A DNA stretch of 40,863 nucleotides, taken from Oscillospiraceae bacterium. Lineage in GTDB: Bacteria > Bacillota > Clostridia > Oscillospirales > Ruminococcaceae. The stretch spans positions 1-40,863 of the forward strand of contig SVMW01000018.1 of assembly GCA_015067215.1 (NCBI GenBank), read 5' to 3'. Numbering within the stretch: the first letter of the stretch is position 1; each line of letters starts with the position of its first letter. This document shows positions 9,341 through 18,008 of the stretch, piece by piece. Under the pieces are notes generated by a model. The model did no database searches. It was not told where the DNA came from and saw nothing but the letters and a program-made list of their open reading frames with translations. The translations under genes were made by a program, and so were the position numbers.

Positions 9341-10051
9341 ATGGATATACTGCAGACATTGGGAATACCGCAGATTATTGATATTATTCTGCTTATAATT
9401 GTTTTTTTATGTGCGGTAAAAGGATTTTCCAACGGTTTTTTTACAGCGGCAATTGACCTTTTGGGCAACATTGTGTCCCTTATAGCAGCATGGATTGTAT
9501 CAAAACAGTATTCCCCGGTGATTTTTGACAGCCTTTTCAGACAAAAGGCAACAGACATAACCTATAATTATATTCAGGATTCCGCAAATGCACTTGACAT
9601 GCAGCAACTTGTGGATAAATTTGTAAGCGGTCTGCCTGAAAGATTTATGGAAGATTTTGTACAGCAGGCAGAAAATTTTGCCGCACAGATTACAATACCT
9701 ACAATGGAAACCGCACAAAGTATTGTTGACGGTGTAATTGAACCTGTGCTTACAGCTGTTATTGCAGTTGTACTGTTTGTTATAGTGTTTTCACTTGGCA
9801 ATCTTATTGCAGGGTTGCTGTCAAAGTTGTTCAGGGGGCTTAACAAGGTGCCTGTTATAGGTTTTGCAAACCGTATAGGCGGTTTTGCAGTGGGAATTGT
9901 TTCAGGACTTATAAATGTTATTTTAATTTCCTGCATACTGAGCATAATAGCCATTATCACACAAAATTCACTGTCATTTATTAATATGGATATACTCAGT
10001 CAGAGCAGAGTTCTGGCTGTTACAGCAATAATAAATCCGTTTATCGGATAA
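9341..10051 (+). CDS. CvpA-family membrane protein
   Basis: The 236-residue protein has about four hydrophobic segments: residues 10-28, 35-55, 135-160 and 185-215. The first block, IIDIILLIIVFLCAVKGFSNG, is cut here to LLIIVFLCAVKGFSNG and matches the start of CvpA/colicin V production proteins, where a glycine-rich turn follows helix 1. The C-terminal NRIGGFAVGIVSGLI block is the second conserved CvpA part. CvpA proteins are linked to envelope homeostasis, but their mechanism is unclear. A GGAG site precedes the ATG. Its neighbours are the DUF5711-like gene and the Clp ATPase. Confidence 0.8.
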   Translation: MDILQTLGIPQIIDIILLIIVFLCAVKGFSNGFFTAAIDLLGNIVSLIAAWIVSKQYSPVIFDSLFRQKATDITYNYIQDSANALDMQQLVDKFVSGLPERFMEDFVQQAENFAAQITIPTMETAQSIVDGVIEPVLTAVIAVVLFVIVFSLGNLIAGLLSKLFRGLNKVPVIGFANRIGGFAVGIVSGLINVILISCILSIIAIITQNSLSFINMDILSQSRVLAVTAIINPFIG

Positions 10052-10083
10052 TTTTTAAGGTAAAGTAAAAAGGAGGAGCTTTT

Positions 10084-12396
10084 ATGTTATGTGAAAGATG
10101 CAAAAAGCGTCCTGCTATGATTTATATGCAGGTTACAGAAAACGGTGAGACAAAAAGCAAAGGTTATTGTCTTACCTGCGCCAAAGAACTTGGTATCAAG
10201 CCGGTTGACGATATGCTTAAACAGATGGGCATAAGTGACAAGGATTTGCAGACAATGGAAGAACAGATGGAAAGCTTTATGGAAGCAAATGACGGCAATG
10301 CCGATATGTTCAACATTGCAAATATGCTTAAAGGCCTTACAGGCGGCGGCGATGATGAAGATGAATATGACGGCGAATTTGAAGCAGGCGGTTCATCCAC
10401 AATGCCTTATGCACGCGGTGACGGTAAAGAAAGAGGCGAGGTTGACCCTAAAGACAAGCTTGACCCCCGTAATCACAAAAAAGGTCCTAAACGCAAATTT
10501 CTTGATCAGTACTGTGAAAACCTGACAGACAAGGCAAGAAACGGCAAACTTGACAATATTATCGGCAGAGATAAGGAAATTTACCGCACAATCCAGATTT
10601 TATCCCGCCGTCAGAAAAACAACCCTTGTCTTATTGGTGAAGCAGGTGTTGGTAAAACTGCAATTGCAGAAGGTATTGCGCTGCGTATTGTAAGGGGCGA
10701 AGTTCCGCAGCGTCTTAAAGACAAGGAAATCTACCTTGTAAACATGACAAATCTTGTTGCGGGCACACAGTTCCGCGGACAGTTTGAAGCAAGAGTAAAA
10801 AGCCTTATCAGTGAAGTTAAGGCAAACGGCAACATAATTCTGTTTATCGACGAAATTCACACTATTGTTGATGCCGGAGGTTCTGAAGGTGCCCTCAATG
10901 CAGGCAACATCCTCAAACCTGCTCTTTCACGTGGTGAAATTCAGGTTATCGGTGCAACAACATTTGCGGAATATCGCAAGTTTATCGAAAAAGATACCGC
11001 GCTGGAACGCCGTTTCCAGCCTGTTAAGGTGGAAGAACCGTCCATATCCGATACAATTGATATCATTACAGGAATCAAGCAGTATTACGAAGCTTATCAT
11101 CATGTTACAGTGCCACAGAACATTGTGGATATGACTGTGCGTATGAGTGAAAAATATATCACAGACCGTTTCCTGCCGGACAAGGCAATTGACCTGCTGG
11201 ATGAAGCCTGTGCATGCTGCAGCTTAAGCCACCCTGAAATCAGCGAATGGCTGTTTGCAAAGGAACGTATGGAACAGCTTAAGGAAGAGCTGGACGATAT
11301 CGAAAACAGTACAACCGATGCTATTGACTACGAGCATATGGCTTCTCTCAAGCAGGAATACTATCAGCACGAAGCTACAGTAAACCGCCTCGGTGACAGC
11401 GTAAAAGATATCAAGGTAACAGTTGATGATATTGCAAAGGTAATTGAACTGTGGACAGGTATCAGCGCACTTAAAATCAAGGAAAGCGAATATGATAAAA
11501 TTCAGGGCCTTGAAGAAAAACTTGGTGCTGCGGTAATAGGCCAGGAAGAAGCCGTAAGCCTTGTAGCAAAAGCGATAAAACGCAACCGTGCAGGTATAAG
11601 CGGCCGCACACGCCCTGCCAGCTTCTTGTTTGTGGGTCCTACAGGTGTGGGTAAAACCGAACTTGTAAAACAGCTGGCACAGAATCTGTTTGACACAGTT
11701 GACCCTCTTATCCGTTTTGATATGTCGGAATTTATGGAAAAACATGCGGTGTCCCGTCTTGTAGGCTCGCCTCCGGGTTATGTTGGCTATGACGAAGCAG
11801 GCCAGCTGACAGAAAAGGTGCGCAGAAAACCATACAGCGTGGTGCTTTTTGATGAAATTGAAAAGGCACACCCTGATGTGATGAACATTCTGCTGCAGAT
11901 TCTTGATGAGGGCAAAATCAACGATGCTCACGGCAGAACAGTAAACTTTGAAAACACAGTTATTGCAATGACTTCCAACGCAGGTTCTACCGACACAATG
12001 AATGAAACAGGTTTTGGCAAAAGCCGTTCCGATATGACAAAGGCAAAAACAATGCGTGCTCTCAAAGACTTTTTAAGACCGGAATTTCTTGCACGTATCG
12101 ATGAAATTGTAGCGTTTAATCCGCTGACAGAAGAAAACCTCAAGGAAATTGCAGCACTTATGATGAGTGAATATGTAAAACCTATGGAACAGAAAGGCAT
12201 TGAGCTTACCTGGGATGATGCGGCTCTTGGTGTTATATGCTCCAAAGCAAACGGCGGTCAGTTTGGTGCACGCGATATCCGCCGTGTAATCCGCAAAGAA
12301 GTTGAGGACAAAATTGCCGAAGTTATAATTGATAACATTCAGCTTTCAAAAGTGCATGTTACTGCACAGGACGGCGAAATTAAGGTTGAGCATTAA
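10084..12396 (+). CDS. Clp-family AAA+ unfoldase with N-terminal zinc finger (ClpE/ClpC-like)
   Basis: Class I Clp/Hsp100 unfoldase of 770 residues that would feed substrates to ClpP. The N-terminus has a four-cysteine zinc motif (C3, C6, C29, C32) in place of the usual ClpC N-domain, as in ClpE. AAA-1 holds [10 protein letters not shown] and ILFIDEIHT; a short UVR-like helical linker lies near residues 410-450; AAA-2 holds [10 protein letters not shown] and [14 protein letters not shown]. The TGFG tripeptide-type loop before KSRSDMTK is where ClpP-binding loops occur. An acidic and Gly/Lys-rich spacer (about 90-140) separates the finger from AAA-1. AGGAGG precedes the ATG. In Bacillus, clpE is controlled by CtsR; I see no clear CtsR operator here. 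Confidence 0.88.
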   Translation: MLCERCKKRPAMIYMQVTENGETKSKGYCLTCAKELGIKPVDDMLKQMGISDKDLQTMEEQMESFMEANDGNADMFNIANMLKGLTGGGDDEDEYDGEFEAGGSSTMPYARGDGKERGEVDPKDKLDPRNHKKGPKRKFLDQYCENLTDKARNGKLDNIIGRDKEIYRTIQILSRRQKNNPCLIGEAGVGKTAIAEGIALRIVRGEVPQRLKDKEIYLVNMTNLVAGTQFRGQFEARVKSLISEVKANGNIILFIDEIHTIVDAGGSEGALNAGNILKPALSRGEIQVIGATTFAEYRKFIEKDTALERRFQPVKVEEPSISDTIDIITGIKQYYEAYHHVTVPQNIVDMTVRMSEKYITDRFLPDKAIDLLDEACACCSLSHPEISEWLFAKERMEQLKEELDDIENSTTDAIDYEHMASLKQEYYQHEATVNRLGDSVKDIKVTVDDIAKVIELWTGISALKIKESEYDKIQGLEEKLGAAVIGQEEAVSLVAKAIKRNRAGISGRTRPASFLFVGPTGVGKTELVKQLAQNLFDTVDPLIRFDMSEFMEKHAVSRLVGSPPGYVGYDEAGQLTEKVRRKPYSVVLFDEIEKAHPDVMNILLQILDEGKINDAHGRTVNFENTVIAMTSNAGSTDTMNETGFGKSRSDMTKAKTMRALKDFLRPEFLARIDEIVAFNPLTEENLKEIAALMMSEYVKPMEQKGIELTWDDAALGVICSKANGGQFGARDIRRVIRKEVEDKIAEVIIDNIQLSKVHVTAQDGEIKVEH

Positions 12397-12450
12397 TCGG
12401 ATTAATGCCAATATATGTCAGTTTGTGACAGTATGTGCATCAAAAAGTGA

Positions 12451-12479
12451 TTGACAAATGTACAGGTTTGTAATATAAT
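12451..12479 (+). promoter_or_regulatory. Consensus sigma-A promoter for tRNA-Gly
   Basis: TTGACA at 12451-12456 and TATAAT at 12474-12479 are separated by exactly 17 bp. Both hexamers match consensus perfectly. The start of transcription would fall near 12486, inside the inverted repeat at 12481-12509 and about 26 bases before the tRNA. Confidence 0.9.
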
Positions 12480-12480
12480 A

Positions 12481-12509
12481 ATTTATGCTGTTAAAACAAC
12501 AGCATAAAT
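12481..12509 (+). repeat. Perfect 12-bp inverted repeat at the tRNA-Gly transcription start
   Basis: Bases 12481-12492 are the exact reverse complement of 12498-12509, with loop AAAAC. It begins right after the -10 box and ends three bases before the tRNA 5' end. It could be an operator or a 5'-leader hairpin guiding RNase P. No T-run follows, so it is not an obvious terminator. Confidence 0.7.
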
Positions 12510-12511
12510 AT

Positions 12512-12585
12512 GCGGGTGTAGTTTAGTGGTAGAACTCCAGCCTTCCAAGCTGGTCGTGTGGGTTCGATTCCCATCACCCGCTCCA
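12512..12585 (+). tRNA. tRNA-Gly(TCC)
   Basis: A complete cloverleaf of 74 bases including an encoded CCA. The acceptor arms GCGGGTG (12512-12518) and CACCCGC (12575-12581) pair fully. The anticodon stem CCAGC/GCTGG encloses loop CTTCCAA, giving anticodon TCC. The T arm contains GGTTCGATTCCC. The discriminator base is T. It is monocistronic, with its own perfect promoter and a strong 3' hairpin. Confidence 0.97.
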
Positions 12586-12638
12586 AAAGGTCCTGACTCA
12601 TTGAGTTGGGACTTTTGTTTTATCGCAGGACCTTTTTT
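12586..12638 (+). terminator. Two-option terminator after tRNA-Gly
   Basis: AGGTCCTGACTC pairs imperfectly with the nearby GAGTTGGGACTTTT (12603-12616). AAGGTCCTG (12588-12596) also pairs perfectly with CAGGACCTTTTTT (12626-12638), which ends in a T-run. The two foldings share the left arm and are mutually exclusive. The same nested design follows tRNA-fMet at 20952-21004. Confidence 0.75.
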
Positions 12639-12640
12639 CG

Positions 12641-12756
12641 CAGGGGGGGTCCCCCCTAAGCGACGACAATTTGCTCCGCACAGCTCTACAAATTGTCTGT
12701 TACCCCCTACAAAAGAAAGCGGGATATGCCATAGGCATCCCGCAATCAAAACTGAT
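12641..12756 (+). repeat. Palindromic repeat cassette, copy A
   Basis: Non-coding. In order it holds a G-run/C-run hairpin (12643-12656), an inverted repeat GACAATTTG/CAAATTGTC (12665-12673/12689-12697) around a TGCTCCGCA core, a CCCCCT box (12703-12708), a hairpin GCGGGATATGCC/GGCATCCCGC (12719-12743), and the tail ATCAAAACTGA (12745-12755). A diverged copy with the same order lies on the minus strand at 20813-20948, behind tRNA-fMet. No protein-coding signal is apparent. Confidence 0.75.
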
Positions 12757-12793
12757 ATAGTTACACATAAAGCATTGACATATAGAGGTAATT

Positions 12794-13336
12794 ATGAAAC
12801 TTACAGCTGAATATATTCTTGGACAATTCAATAACAGCGGCAAAAAGCATCTGATTATTACAGGCTGGCGCGGCAAAGGTAAAACCACACTTTTCAGCAA
12901 AATTGTAAACATAATTGCGGACGGCAAAATTTTACCGGGGCTTACATCCGGTATGGTGCCAAAACAAGGCGTTATGCTGCGTGATAATATAAGCGGTAAA
13001 GAGGCTGCGATTGGCATTTACTGCCCCGAAAAAGCTGAAATAGGTAAAAATATGATACCTTATTCTGACGGATTTTATGTGGTTGGTATCCCTGCGATGG
13101 AATATGCACTTAAATGTGAAAGCAAATGGTTTTCTATGGATGAAATAGGTTTTCTTGAAAGCAGCGAAAAGGAGTTTCAGAATGCAGTGCTGAAAACAAT
13201 GGAAGAAAAACATCTTGTTGCGGTGATACGCAAAATGGAAAAAGGCAAAGTGCCGTTTGTCGATGATATACTGTCACGGGAAGATGTTTACATTCTTGAC
13301 CTTGATGATTATGACACAAGTGAATACTGGGATTAA
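12794..13336 (+). CDS. P-loop NTPase, nucleoside-triphosphatase (THEP1)-like
   Basis: A 180-residue P-loop protein with Walker A GWRGKGKTT at 24-32 and a Walker B-like WFSMDEIGFLE segment near 112-122, in the compact arrangement of THEP1-type nucleoside-triphosphatases and small nucleotide kinases. The acidic residues right after the Walker B Asp (DEIG) are as in THEP1. The C-terminus is acidic (DLDDYDTSEYWD). A modest AGAGGTAA site precedes the ATG. It stands alone between the tRNA-Gly cassette and a 13-bp-stem terminator. The physiological substrate cannot be inferred. Confidence 0.72.
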   Translation: MKLTAEYILGQFNNSGKKHLIITGWRGKGKTTLFSKIVNIIADGKILPGLTSGMVPKQGVMLRDNISGKEAAIGIYCPEKAEIGKNMIPYSDGFYVVGIPAMEYALKCESKWFSMDEIGFLESSEKEFQNAVLKTMEEKHLVAVIRKMEKGKVPFVDDILSREDVYILDLDDYDTSEYWD

Positions 13337-13340
13337 AAAT

Positions 13341-13378
13341 AAAACTGTACGCATTTACCTGTGCGTACAGTTTTTTAT
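13341..13378 (+). terminator. Intrinsic terminator after the NTPase gene
   Basis: A perfect 13-bp stem (13341-13353 with 13362-13374) with loop TTTACCTG ends in TTTTTTATTTT. It works in principle in both directions, but only the + strand has a gene to terminate. Confidence 0.92.
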
Positions 13379-13393
13379 TTTGCATTTATCAGG

Positions 13394-13422
13394 TTTACTT
13401 TTTTATTACAAAATAGTATATT
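13394..13422 (+). promoter_or_regulatory. Putative promoter of the MATE gene
   Basis: TTTACT (13394-13399), 17 bp, TATATT (13417-13422). It sits between the preceding terminator and the ATG at 13458. It is a moderate match only. Confidence 0.4.
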
Positions 13423-13457
13423 AAGGATAGTTACAAAATATAAACCGGAGCACAGCA

Positions 13458-14846
13458 ATGACAAGTTTTTTGGTAAAAGATAAAAGTTTTTATACAAAAG
13501 TACTGGCGATAGCTATACCAATGGCACTGCAGAACCTTATAAATGTAGGAGTAAGCCTGCTGGATACGGTAATGCTTGGTCAGTTGGGTGAAGTTGCAAT
13601 GTCGGCATCGTCACTGGCAGGGCAGGTTGGCTTTACATATATGATTATGAATCTTGGCCTCACTGCAGGTGCAAGTGTGCTGACCAGTCAGTACTGGGGC
13701 AGAGGAGATTCGGCGTCAATACGTAAGGTTCTCAGCATGACCTATAAAATATCTATGATTCTTGCAGCAATTTTTACTGTTGCGGCACTTATGCTGCCGG
13801 AACAGCTGATGACTATTTTTACAAAAGAAGCAGATGTTATTGCAAGCGGTGCGGTTTATATCAGAATAATGGCGTTTTCTTACTTTATCAGCGGCTTTAC
13901 GATGACAAGTTTCAGCATTTTAAGAACTGTTGGTACAGTAAAAATATCTCTTTATGTTTACATTATTTCCTTCTTTGTAAATGTATTTTTCAACTATTCA
14001 CTGATCTTTGGTCACTTTGGCATGCCAGCCATGGGCATTGCCGGTGCGGCGCTTGCAACCTTGATTGCCAGAGCGGTGGAATTTGTGATTGTGGTAATAT
14101 TCATCTTTAAATACGACCACAAAATTCAGTTTACAATTAAAGATTTCCTGCTTAAAACTGATGTTGAAATACTTAAAATATATATGAAGCATGGTGCTCC
14201 TGTACTGTGCAACGAAATTTTATGGTCCCTTGGCAGCAGTATGCTGTCCGTTATTATGGGTCATATGGGCAAGGAATTTGTTGCGGCAAACAGCATTTGT
14301 TCGGTAGTGTTCCAGTGCACTTCAGTTATGACACAGGGTATGAGCAGTGCCGCGAGTGTCCTGGCGGGCAATACTATAGGAGAAGGCAAGTACAAACAGG
14401 CAAGGGAACAGTCTCTTACAGTATTTGTGATAAGTATTGTGCTTGGCGTTATTGCCTGTGGAATTACGGTAGCGGTAAGCAAGCCGTTTGTAAGCTTTTA
14501 CAATGTAACGGAAGAAACCCGTGCCATAGCCTTTGAGCTGCTGGCGGTTATGGCGGTACTCACAATTTTCCAGACAGTAGGTGGTATCAACATGTTTGGT
14601 ACCCTGCGTGGCGGCGGAGACAGCAAATTTGTACTGTTTTTTGATGTAAGCAGTATGTGGCTGTTTTCTGTGCCATTGGGCTGGCTTTCAGGTCTTGTGC
14701 TGCACTGGCCTGTGTGGGCGGTGTGTATATGCCTGCGCAGCGGTGACGTGTTCAAATCCTTTGGTGCAATTGCCCGTATTTTGTCAGGCAAATGGGTAAA
14801 GGATGTAACAAGAACGGAACAGCAGATAAGTGAAATAGAAGGATAA
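13458..14846 (+). CDS. MATE-family efflux transporter
   Basis: The 462-residue integral membrane protein has about 12 hydrophobic segments. The N-terminal half starts with the family pattern (AIPMALQNLINVGVSLLDTVMLGQLG), seen here as MALQNLINVGVSLLDTVML. The repeat at the start of the second half (about residue 235: HGAPVLCNEILWSLGS) is the usual internal MATE duplication. MATE proteins export drugs or metabolites with Na+ or H+. It is monocistronic, preceded by a terminator and a candidate promoter. The substrate cannot be told from sequence. Confidence 0.92.
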   Translation: MTSFLVKDKSFYTKVLAIAIPMALQNLINVGVSLLDTVMLGQLGEVAMSASSLAGQVGFTYMIMNLGLTAGASVLTSQYWGRGDSASIRKVLSMTYKISMILAAIFTVAALMLPEQLMTIFTKEADVIASGAVYIRIMAFSYFISGFTMTSFSILRTVGTVKISLYVYIISFFVNVFFNYSLIFGHFGMPAMGIAGAALATLIARAVEFVIVVIFIFKYDHKIQFTIKDFLLKTDVEILKIYMKHGAPVLCNEILWSLGSSMLSVIMGHMGKEFVAANSICSVVFQCTSVMTQGMSSAASVLAGNTIGEGKYKQAREQSLTVFVISIVLGVIACGITVAVSKPFVSFYNVTEETRAIAFELLAVMAVLTIFQTVGGINMFGTLRGGGDSKFVLFFDVSSMWLFSVPLGWLSGLVLHWPVWAVCICLRSGDVFKSFGAIARILSGKWVKDVTRTEQQISEIEG

Positions 14847-14988
14847 TTTAATAGTTACAGCTGCGCTGGCGTTTGAGGAGGATATCTGCTTTTATGGCAT
14901 ATCTTTACGTACAGCGCAGTATTGAATTTTAGCATAAAATAAGTTAATATATATTAGAATATGGGATAAATGCTTTTGGGGGAAAATT
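14847..14988 (+). other. Gap between MATE and CotH genes with a possible 12-codon leader
   Basis: CTGCGCTG (14861-14868) and CAGCGCAG (14912-14919) can form an 8-bp stem. Between them GAGGAGGA (14875-14882) precedes an ATG at 14894 that opens a 12-codon frame ending at TAG 14932. The spacing of 12 bases is long for a ribosome site. It may be a leader peptide or simply a degenerate site. No terminator with a T-run is seen after the MATE gene. Confidence 0.3.
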
Positions 14989-16524
14989 ATGTCAAAAAAA
15001 GGAAGAATGATTATAGCAGTAGCTGTATCCAGCATAGTGCTTGTATCTGCAGCGATAATATTTCCCCGCAAGGCAGTAACGGCAAACGCAGGGGCAGAGT
15101 TTTCGGGCCTGCGTGCAGCAGAAACTGACAACAGAATTACAGTCAGCTGGTCACCGCTGGATTTGTCAGATACACAATATACAGCGCTTGAAATAACGGG
15201 TGAAGATTATTCACAGGTTGTAAAAATCGACACAATGCAGACAGAATATGTGTTTGAAAACGGTAGACACGGCAAAAAATACACCTTCAGTCTGATATCG
15301 GATAAAATAAATGAAACTGACGGAATAAAAAATTCTGTGTCAGCGATGTTTCTGGATTTTGAACAGCTGCCTGATATTCCGTTTTTACAGATTGACACAG
15401 TTACGGGTGAATTTCCAACCTGTACATATGTTGATGCTCCCGAGGGCTGCTGGGGTGCATCGGTAACAGATAACGAATATGTCAGTGCAAAAATACATTA
15501 CGCATATCCCGGCAATGATAAAATTGAATGCAATGGCCAGATACGCATAAGAGGCAATACGTCTGCAAGATATTATGCAAAAAAACCATACAGAATCAAG
15601 CTTGAACGCAGCATAGATCTTCTCAACAGAGGAGATGCGGAATATAAAGACACCGACTGGGTGCTTATAAACTATTACGGCAACTTTGCAACTGAAACAG
15701 GGTTTGCTGTTTCAGAAATATGTGACATGGAATATACACCGGGTTGTGTGCCGGTAAACCTTATGATCAACGGCAGCTGGCAGGGGTTGTATATTCTCAC
15801 TGAACAGGTGGAAAAAGGCATAAACAGGGTTGATGTTTCCAACAGCGGTTTCATTATTGAAAACGATGCATACTGGTGGAAGGAAGGCAACAACTATTTT
15901 AAAACCGATAACGACTGGTACCCTTTGAGTTATACTTTCAGATACCCTGACACAACAGTGCCCGAAAGCCTTAAAACAGTAATAAGAAATTATGTAAACG
16001 ATTATGAAAATGCCTTGCTGGCTGAAAATCCTGATTACAGTAAGTACATAGACCTTGACTCCTATGCAGGCTGGCTTATGGTGCATGATATTATGGGCAC
16101 ATGGGATGCAGGCGGTTCAAATATGTTTATGTATAAATATGACTTAAACCTTAACAACATTTTTTCCAGCAAGATGAAAATGGGCCCTATATGGGACCTT
16201 AACTCTGCATATTCCAAGGAAAATGAATGGTCCAGTATACATGTGGACTGGGCATTGAAATATGAAATTATGTTCAGAATGCCCGATTTCAGACAGACAT
16301 ATATTGACAAATGGAACGAATTGTCTCCGGTACTGGTTGAAAAAACTGAGGAATATATGACAGAATATATGGAACAGTACGGCGAAGGCCTTCAGCAGAG
16401 TTTTTATCTGGACACAGCAAAATGGGGCACAGAGCACAATACTGTCCGGCAACAGCAGCAGTTTGTGCTTGACTGGATGAAAAATCGTGTTGAATGGATG
16501 AATGAAGCAACCTCACTTTTATAG
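14989..16524 (+). CDS. CotH kinase family protein with N-terminal anchor and Fn3-like domain
   Basis: The 511-residue protein has an N-terminal hydrophobic segment (residues 6-24, after MSKKGRM), either a signal peptide or an anchor. A fibronectin-III-like beta domain (about 38-125) and a CotH domain (about 140-500) follow. CotH landmarks are QIRIRGNTSARYYAKKPYRI, the GSWQGLYILTEQVEKG segment, and the metal/ATP-site-like MGPIWDLNSAYS. CotH of Bacillus is a protein kinase of the spore coat, but secreted CotH proteins of gut Clostridia are often tied to surface structures. It starts a three-gene set with a VTC-domain protein and a DUF4956 protein (gaps of 15 bp each). A GGGGGAAAA site precedes the ATG. 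Confidence 0.88.
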   Translation: MSKKGRMIIAVAVSSIVLVSAAIIFPRKAVTANAGAEFSGLRAAETDNRITVSWSPLDLSDTQYTALEITGEDYSQVVKIDTMQTEYVFENGRHGKKYTFSLISDKINETDGIKNSVSAMFLDFEQLPDIPFLQIDTVTGEFPTCTYVDAPEGCWGASVTDNEYVSAKIHYAYPGNDKIECNGQIRIRGNTSARYYAKKPYRIKLERSIDLLNRGDAEYKDTDWVLINYYGNFATETGFAVSEICDMEYTPGCVPVNLMINGSWQGLYILTEQVEKGINRVDVSNSGFIIENDAYWWKEGNNYFKTDNDWYPLSYTFRYPDTTVPESLKTVIRNYVNDYENALLAENPDYSKYIDLDSYAGWLMVHDIMGTWDAGGSNMFMYKYDLNLNNIFSSKMKMGPIWDLNSAYSKENEWSSIHVDWALKYEIMFRMPDFRQTYIDKWNELSPVLVEKTEEYMTEYMEQYGEGLQQSFYLDTAKWGTEHNTVRQQQQFVLDWMKNRVEWMNEATSLL

Positions 16525-16539
16525 AAAGGTTTTATATAA

Positions 16540-17220
16540 ATGGATTATCGTCACGAACTGAAATTTATTGTTACAACAGCAGACCTTGCACTGCTGCGTG
16601 CAAAATTATCCAATATTATTAAAACTGACACTAATCAGGACGATGAAGAAGGATATATAATCACAAGTCTTTATTTTGATGATGTATATAACACCTGTTT
16701 AAAAGAAAATATCAACGGATATGATAAAAGGGATAAATACAGGCTCAGGCTTTACAACAACAGCACCGAACTTATAAAGCTTGAAAGAAAAAGTAAAGTA
16801 AACGGTATGACAGCCAAAATTTCGGCTGATGTGAACAGCGGTGAATGTGCACAGTTTATGGATTCACACATACCGTGGCTTGATAAAGCAAATTCAGCAG
16901 TAAAAAACAAACTGCTGTGCGAAATGAAGTTAAAGGGTATGATGCCAAAATGCATTGTACAGTACGAAAGGGAGGCCTTTGTTTACCGCCCCGGCAATGT
17001 GCGTATAACCTTTGACAAAAATATCAGCGGTTCTTTGAATACGGACACTTTTATGAACAGTAAAATTCTTACAGTTCCGCTTCTCGGCAAAGATATACAT
17101 GTGCTTGAAGTAAAGTATGACAATATGCTGCCTGCTTTTATTGCAGAACTGCTGGAAACAGAAAAACTGCAGCGCACAGCCTTTTCAAAATATGCATATG
17201 CACGACAGACATTAGGATAA
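16540..17220 (+). CDS. VTC-domain (polyphosphate polymerase-like) protein
   Basis: The 226-residue protein has the tunnel-fold signatures of the VTC domain: RHELKFIV at the start, SLYFDD (about 43-48), KYRLRLYN with KLERKSKVNG (about 67-90), the VQYEREAFVY strand, and an acidic LEVKYDN near the C-terminus. In yeast Vtc4 this domain makes polyphosphate from ATP; basic and acidic residues lining the tunnel are kept here. Bacterial stand-alone forms usually neighbour CotH and DUF4956 genes, as here, and their product has not been settled to my knowledge. Confidence 0.88.
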   Translation: MDYRHELKFIVTTADLALLRAKLSNIIKTDTNQDDEEGYIITSLYFDDVYNTCLKENINGYDKRDKYRLRLYNNSTELIKLERKSKVNGMTAKISADVNSGECAQFMDSHIPWLDKANSAVKNKLLCEMKLKGMMPKCIVQYEREAFVYRPGNVRITFDKNISGSLNTDTFMNSKILTVPLLGKDIHVLEVKYDNMLPAFIAELLETEKLQRTAFSKYAYARQTLG

Positions 17221-17235
17221 TTAAGGAGAAAAATA

Positions 17236-17916
17236 ATGAACGGCATTACAGATTCCATTATTAAAAATATAACAGAAGGGTTTGCATACAACGATATGTC
17301 TACAACCAAAATAGCTGTAACCCTGATTATAGCTTTTGTTCTGGCAATGTATGTACATATGGTGTATAAACTTGTGACACGCAATGCGTTTTACTATAAA
17401 AACTTCGGCATTGCAATGACACTTATGGCAGTAATTACAGCAGGCATTATTATGGCTATGCAGTCAAGCCTTGTAATTTCGCTTGGCATGGTTGGTGCTT
17501 TGTCCATAATCCGTTTCCGTACAGCAATCAAGGACCCTATGGACCTTATGTTCCTGTTCTGGTCAATATCCATAGGTATCATCTGCGGTGCAGGTCTTTA
17601 CGAAATGGCAATCATTATGTCGGTTGTCACAACAGCAGGTATTGTAAGTTTCAAACTTCTGCCTGCAAAGAAAAACACTGTAGTTCTGGTTGTAAACGCT
17701 GCATCAAAAGATGTTTATGCTGACATTATGGAAAAATTCAAGGCAAAATCAGTGCCTGTTGTTATCAAGGCAAAAAATGTAAGCAAAAAAGGCATGGAGC
17801 TTATTATTGAAGCAAAACTTAATGCAGAAAAAGAAACCATTGTTGACGAACTGATGGGAGTAACAGATGTCGAAGCGGTTTATCTGCTGGAAAATGATAT
17901 GGAAATCAAACAGTAA
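17236..17916 (+). CDS. DUF4956 membrane protein
   Basis: The 226-residue protein has about three or four transmembrane helices (about residues 20-40, 52-75, 78-95 and 110-130) and a soluble C-terminal domain (about 145-226). The conserved middle block LGMVGALSIIRFRTAIKDP, with its IRFR signature, is the DUF4956 hallmark. It is the last gene of the CotH-VTC-DUF4956 unit, with an AAGGAG site and a perfect terminator directly after it. The function is unknown; co-occurrence with the VTC domain suggests a membrane partner in a polyanion or surface-polymer process. Confidence 0.87.
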   Translation: MNGITDSIIKNITEGFAYNDMSTTKIAVTLIIAFVLAMYVHMVYKLVTRNAFYYKNFGIAMTLMAVITAGIIMAMQSSLVISLGMVGALSIIRFRTAIKDPMDLMFLFWSISIGIICGAGLYEMAIIMSVVTTAGIVSFKLLPAKKNTVVLVVNAASKDVYADIMEKFKAKSVPVVIKAKNVSKKGMELIIEAKLNAEKETIVDELMGVTDVEAVYLLENDMEIKQ

Positions 17917-17920
17917 CAAT

Positions 17921-17952
17921 AAAAACGGACACAGTAATGTGTCCGTTTTTTA
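17921..17952 (+). terminator. Terminator of the CotH-VTC-DUF4956 unit
   Basis: A perfect 12-bp stem (17921-17932 with 17939-17950) ends in TTTTTT. The only in-frame ATG upstream of the following gene (17937) lies in this hairpin's loop and right arm. Confidence 0.93.
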
Positions 17953-18008
17953 GTATAATTCCCCGTTTTGAACATATAATCTTACTAACAGATACAAAGG
18001 GGGAATTT

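Noticed and set aside
12775-12780. TTGACA as a -35 box for the NTPase gene
   Set aside because: It lies only 14 bases before the ATG, leaving no room for a -10 box and a leader.
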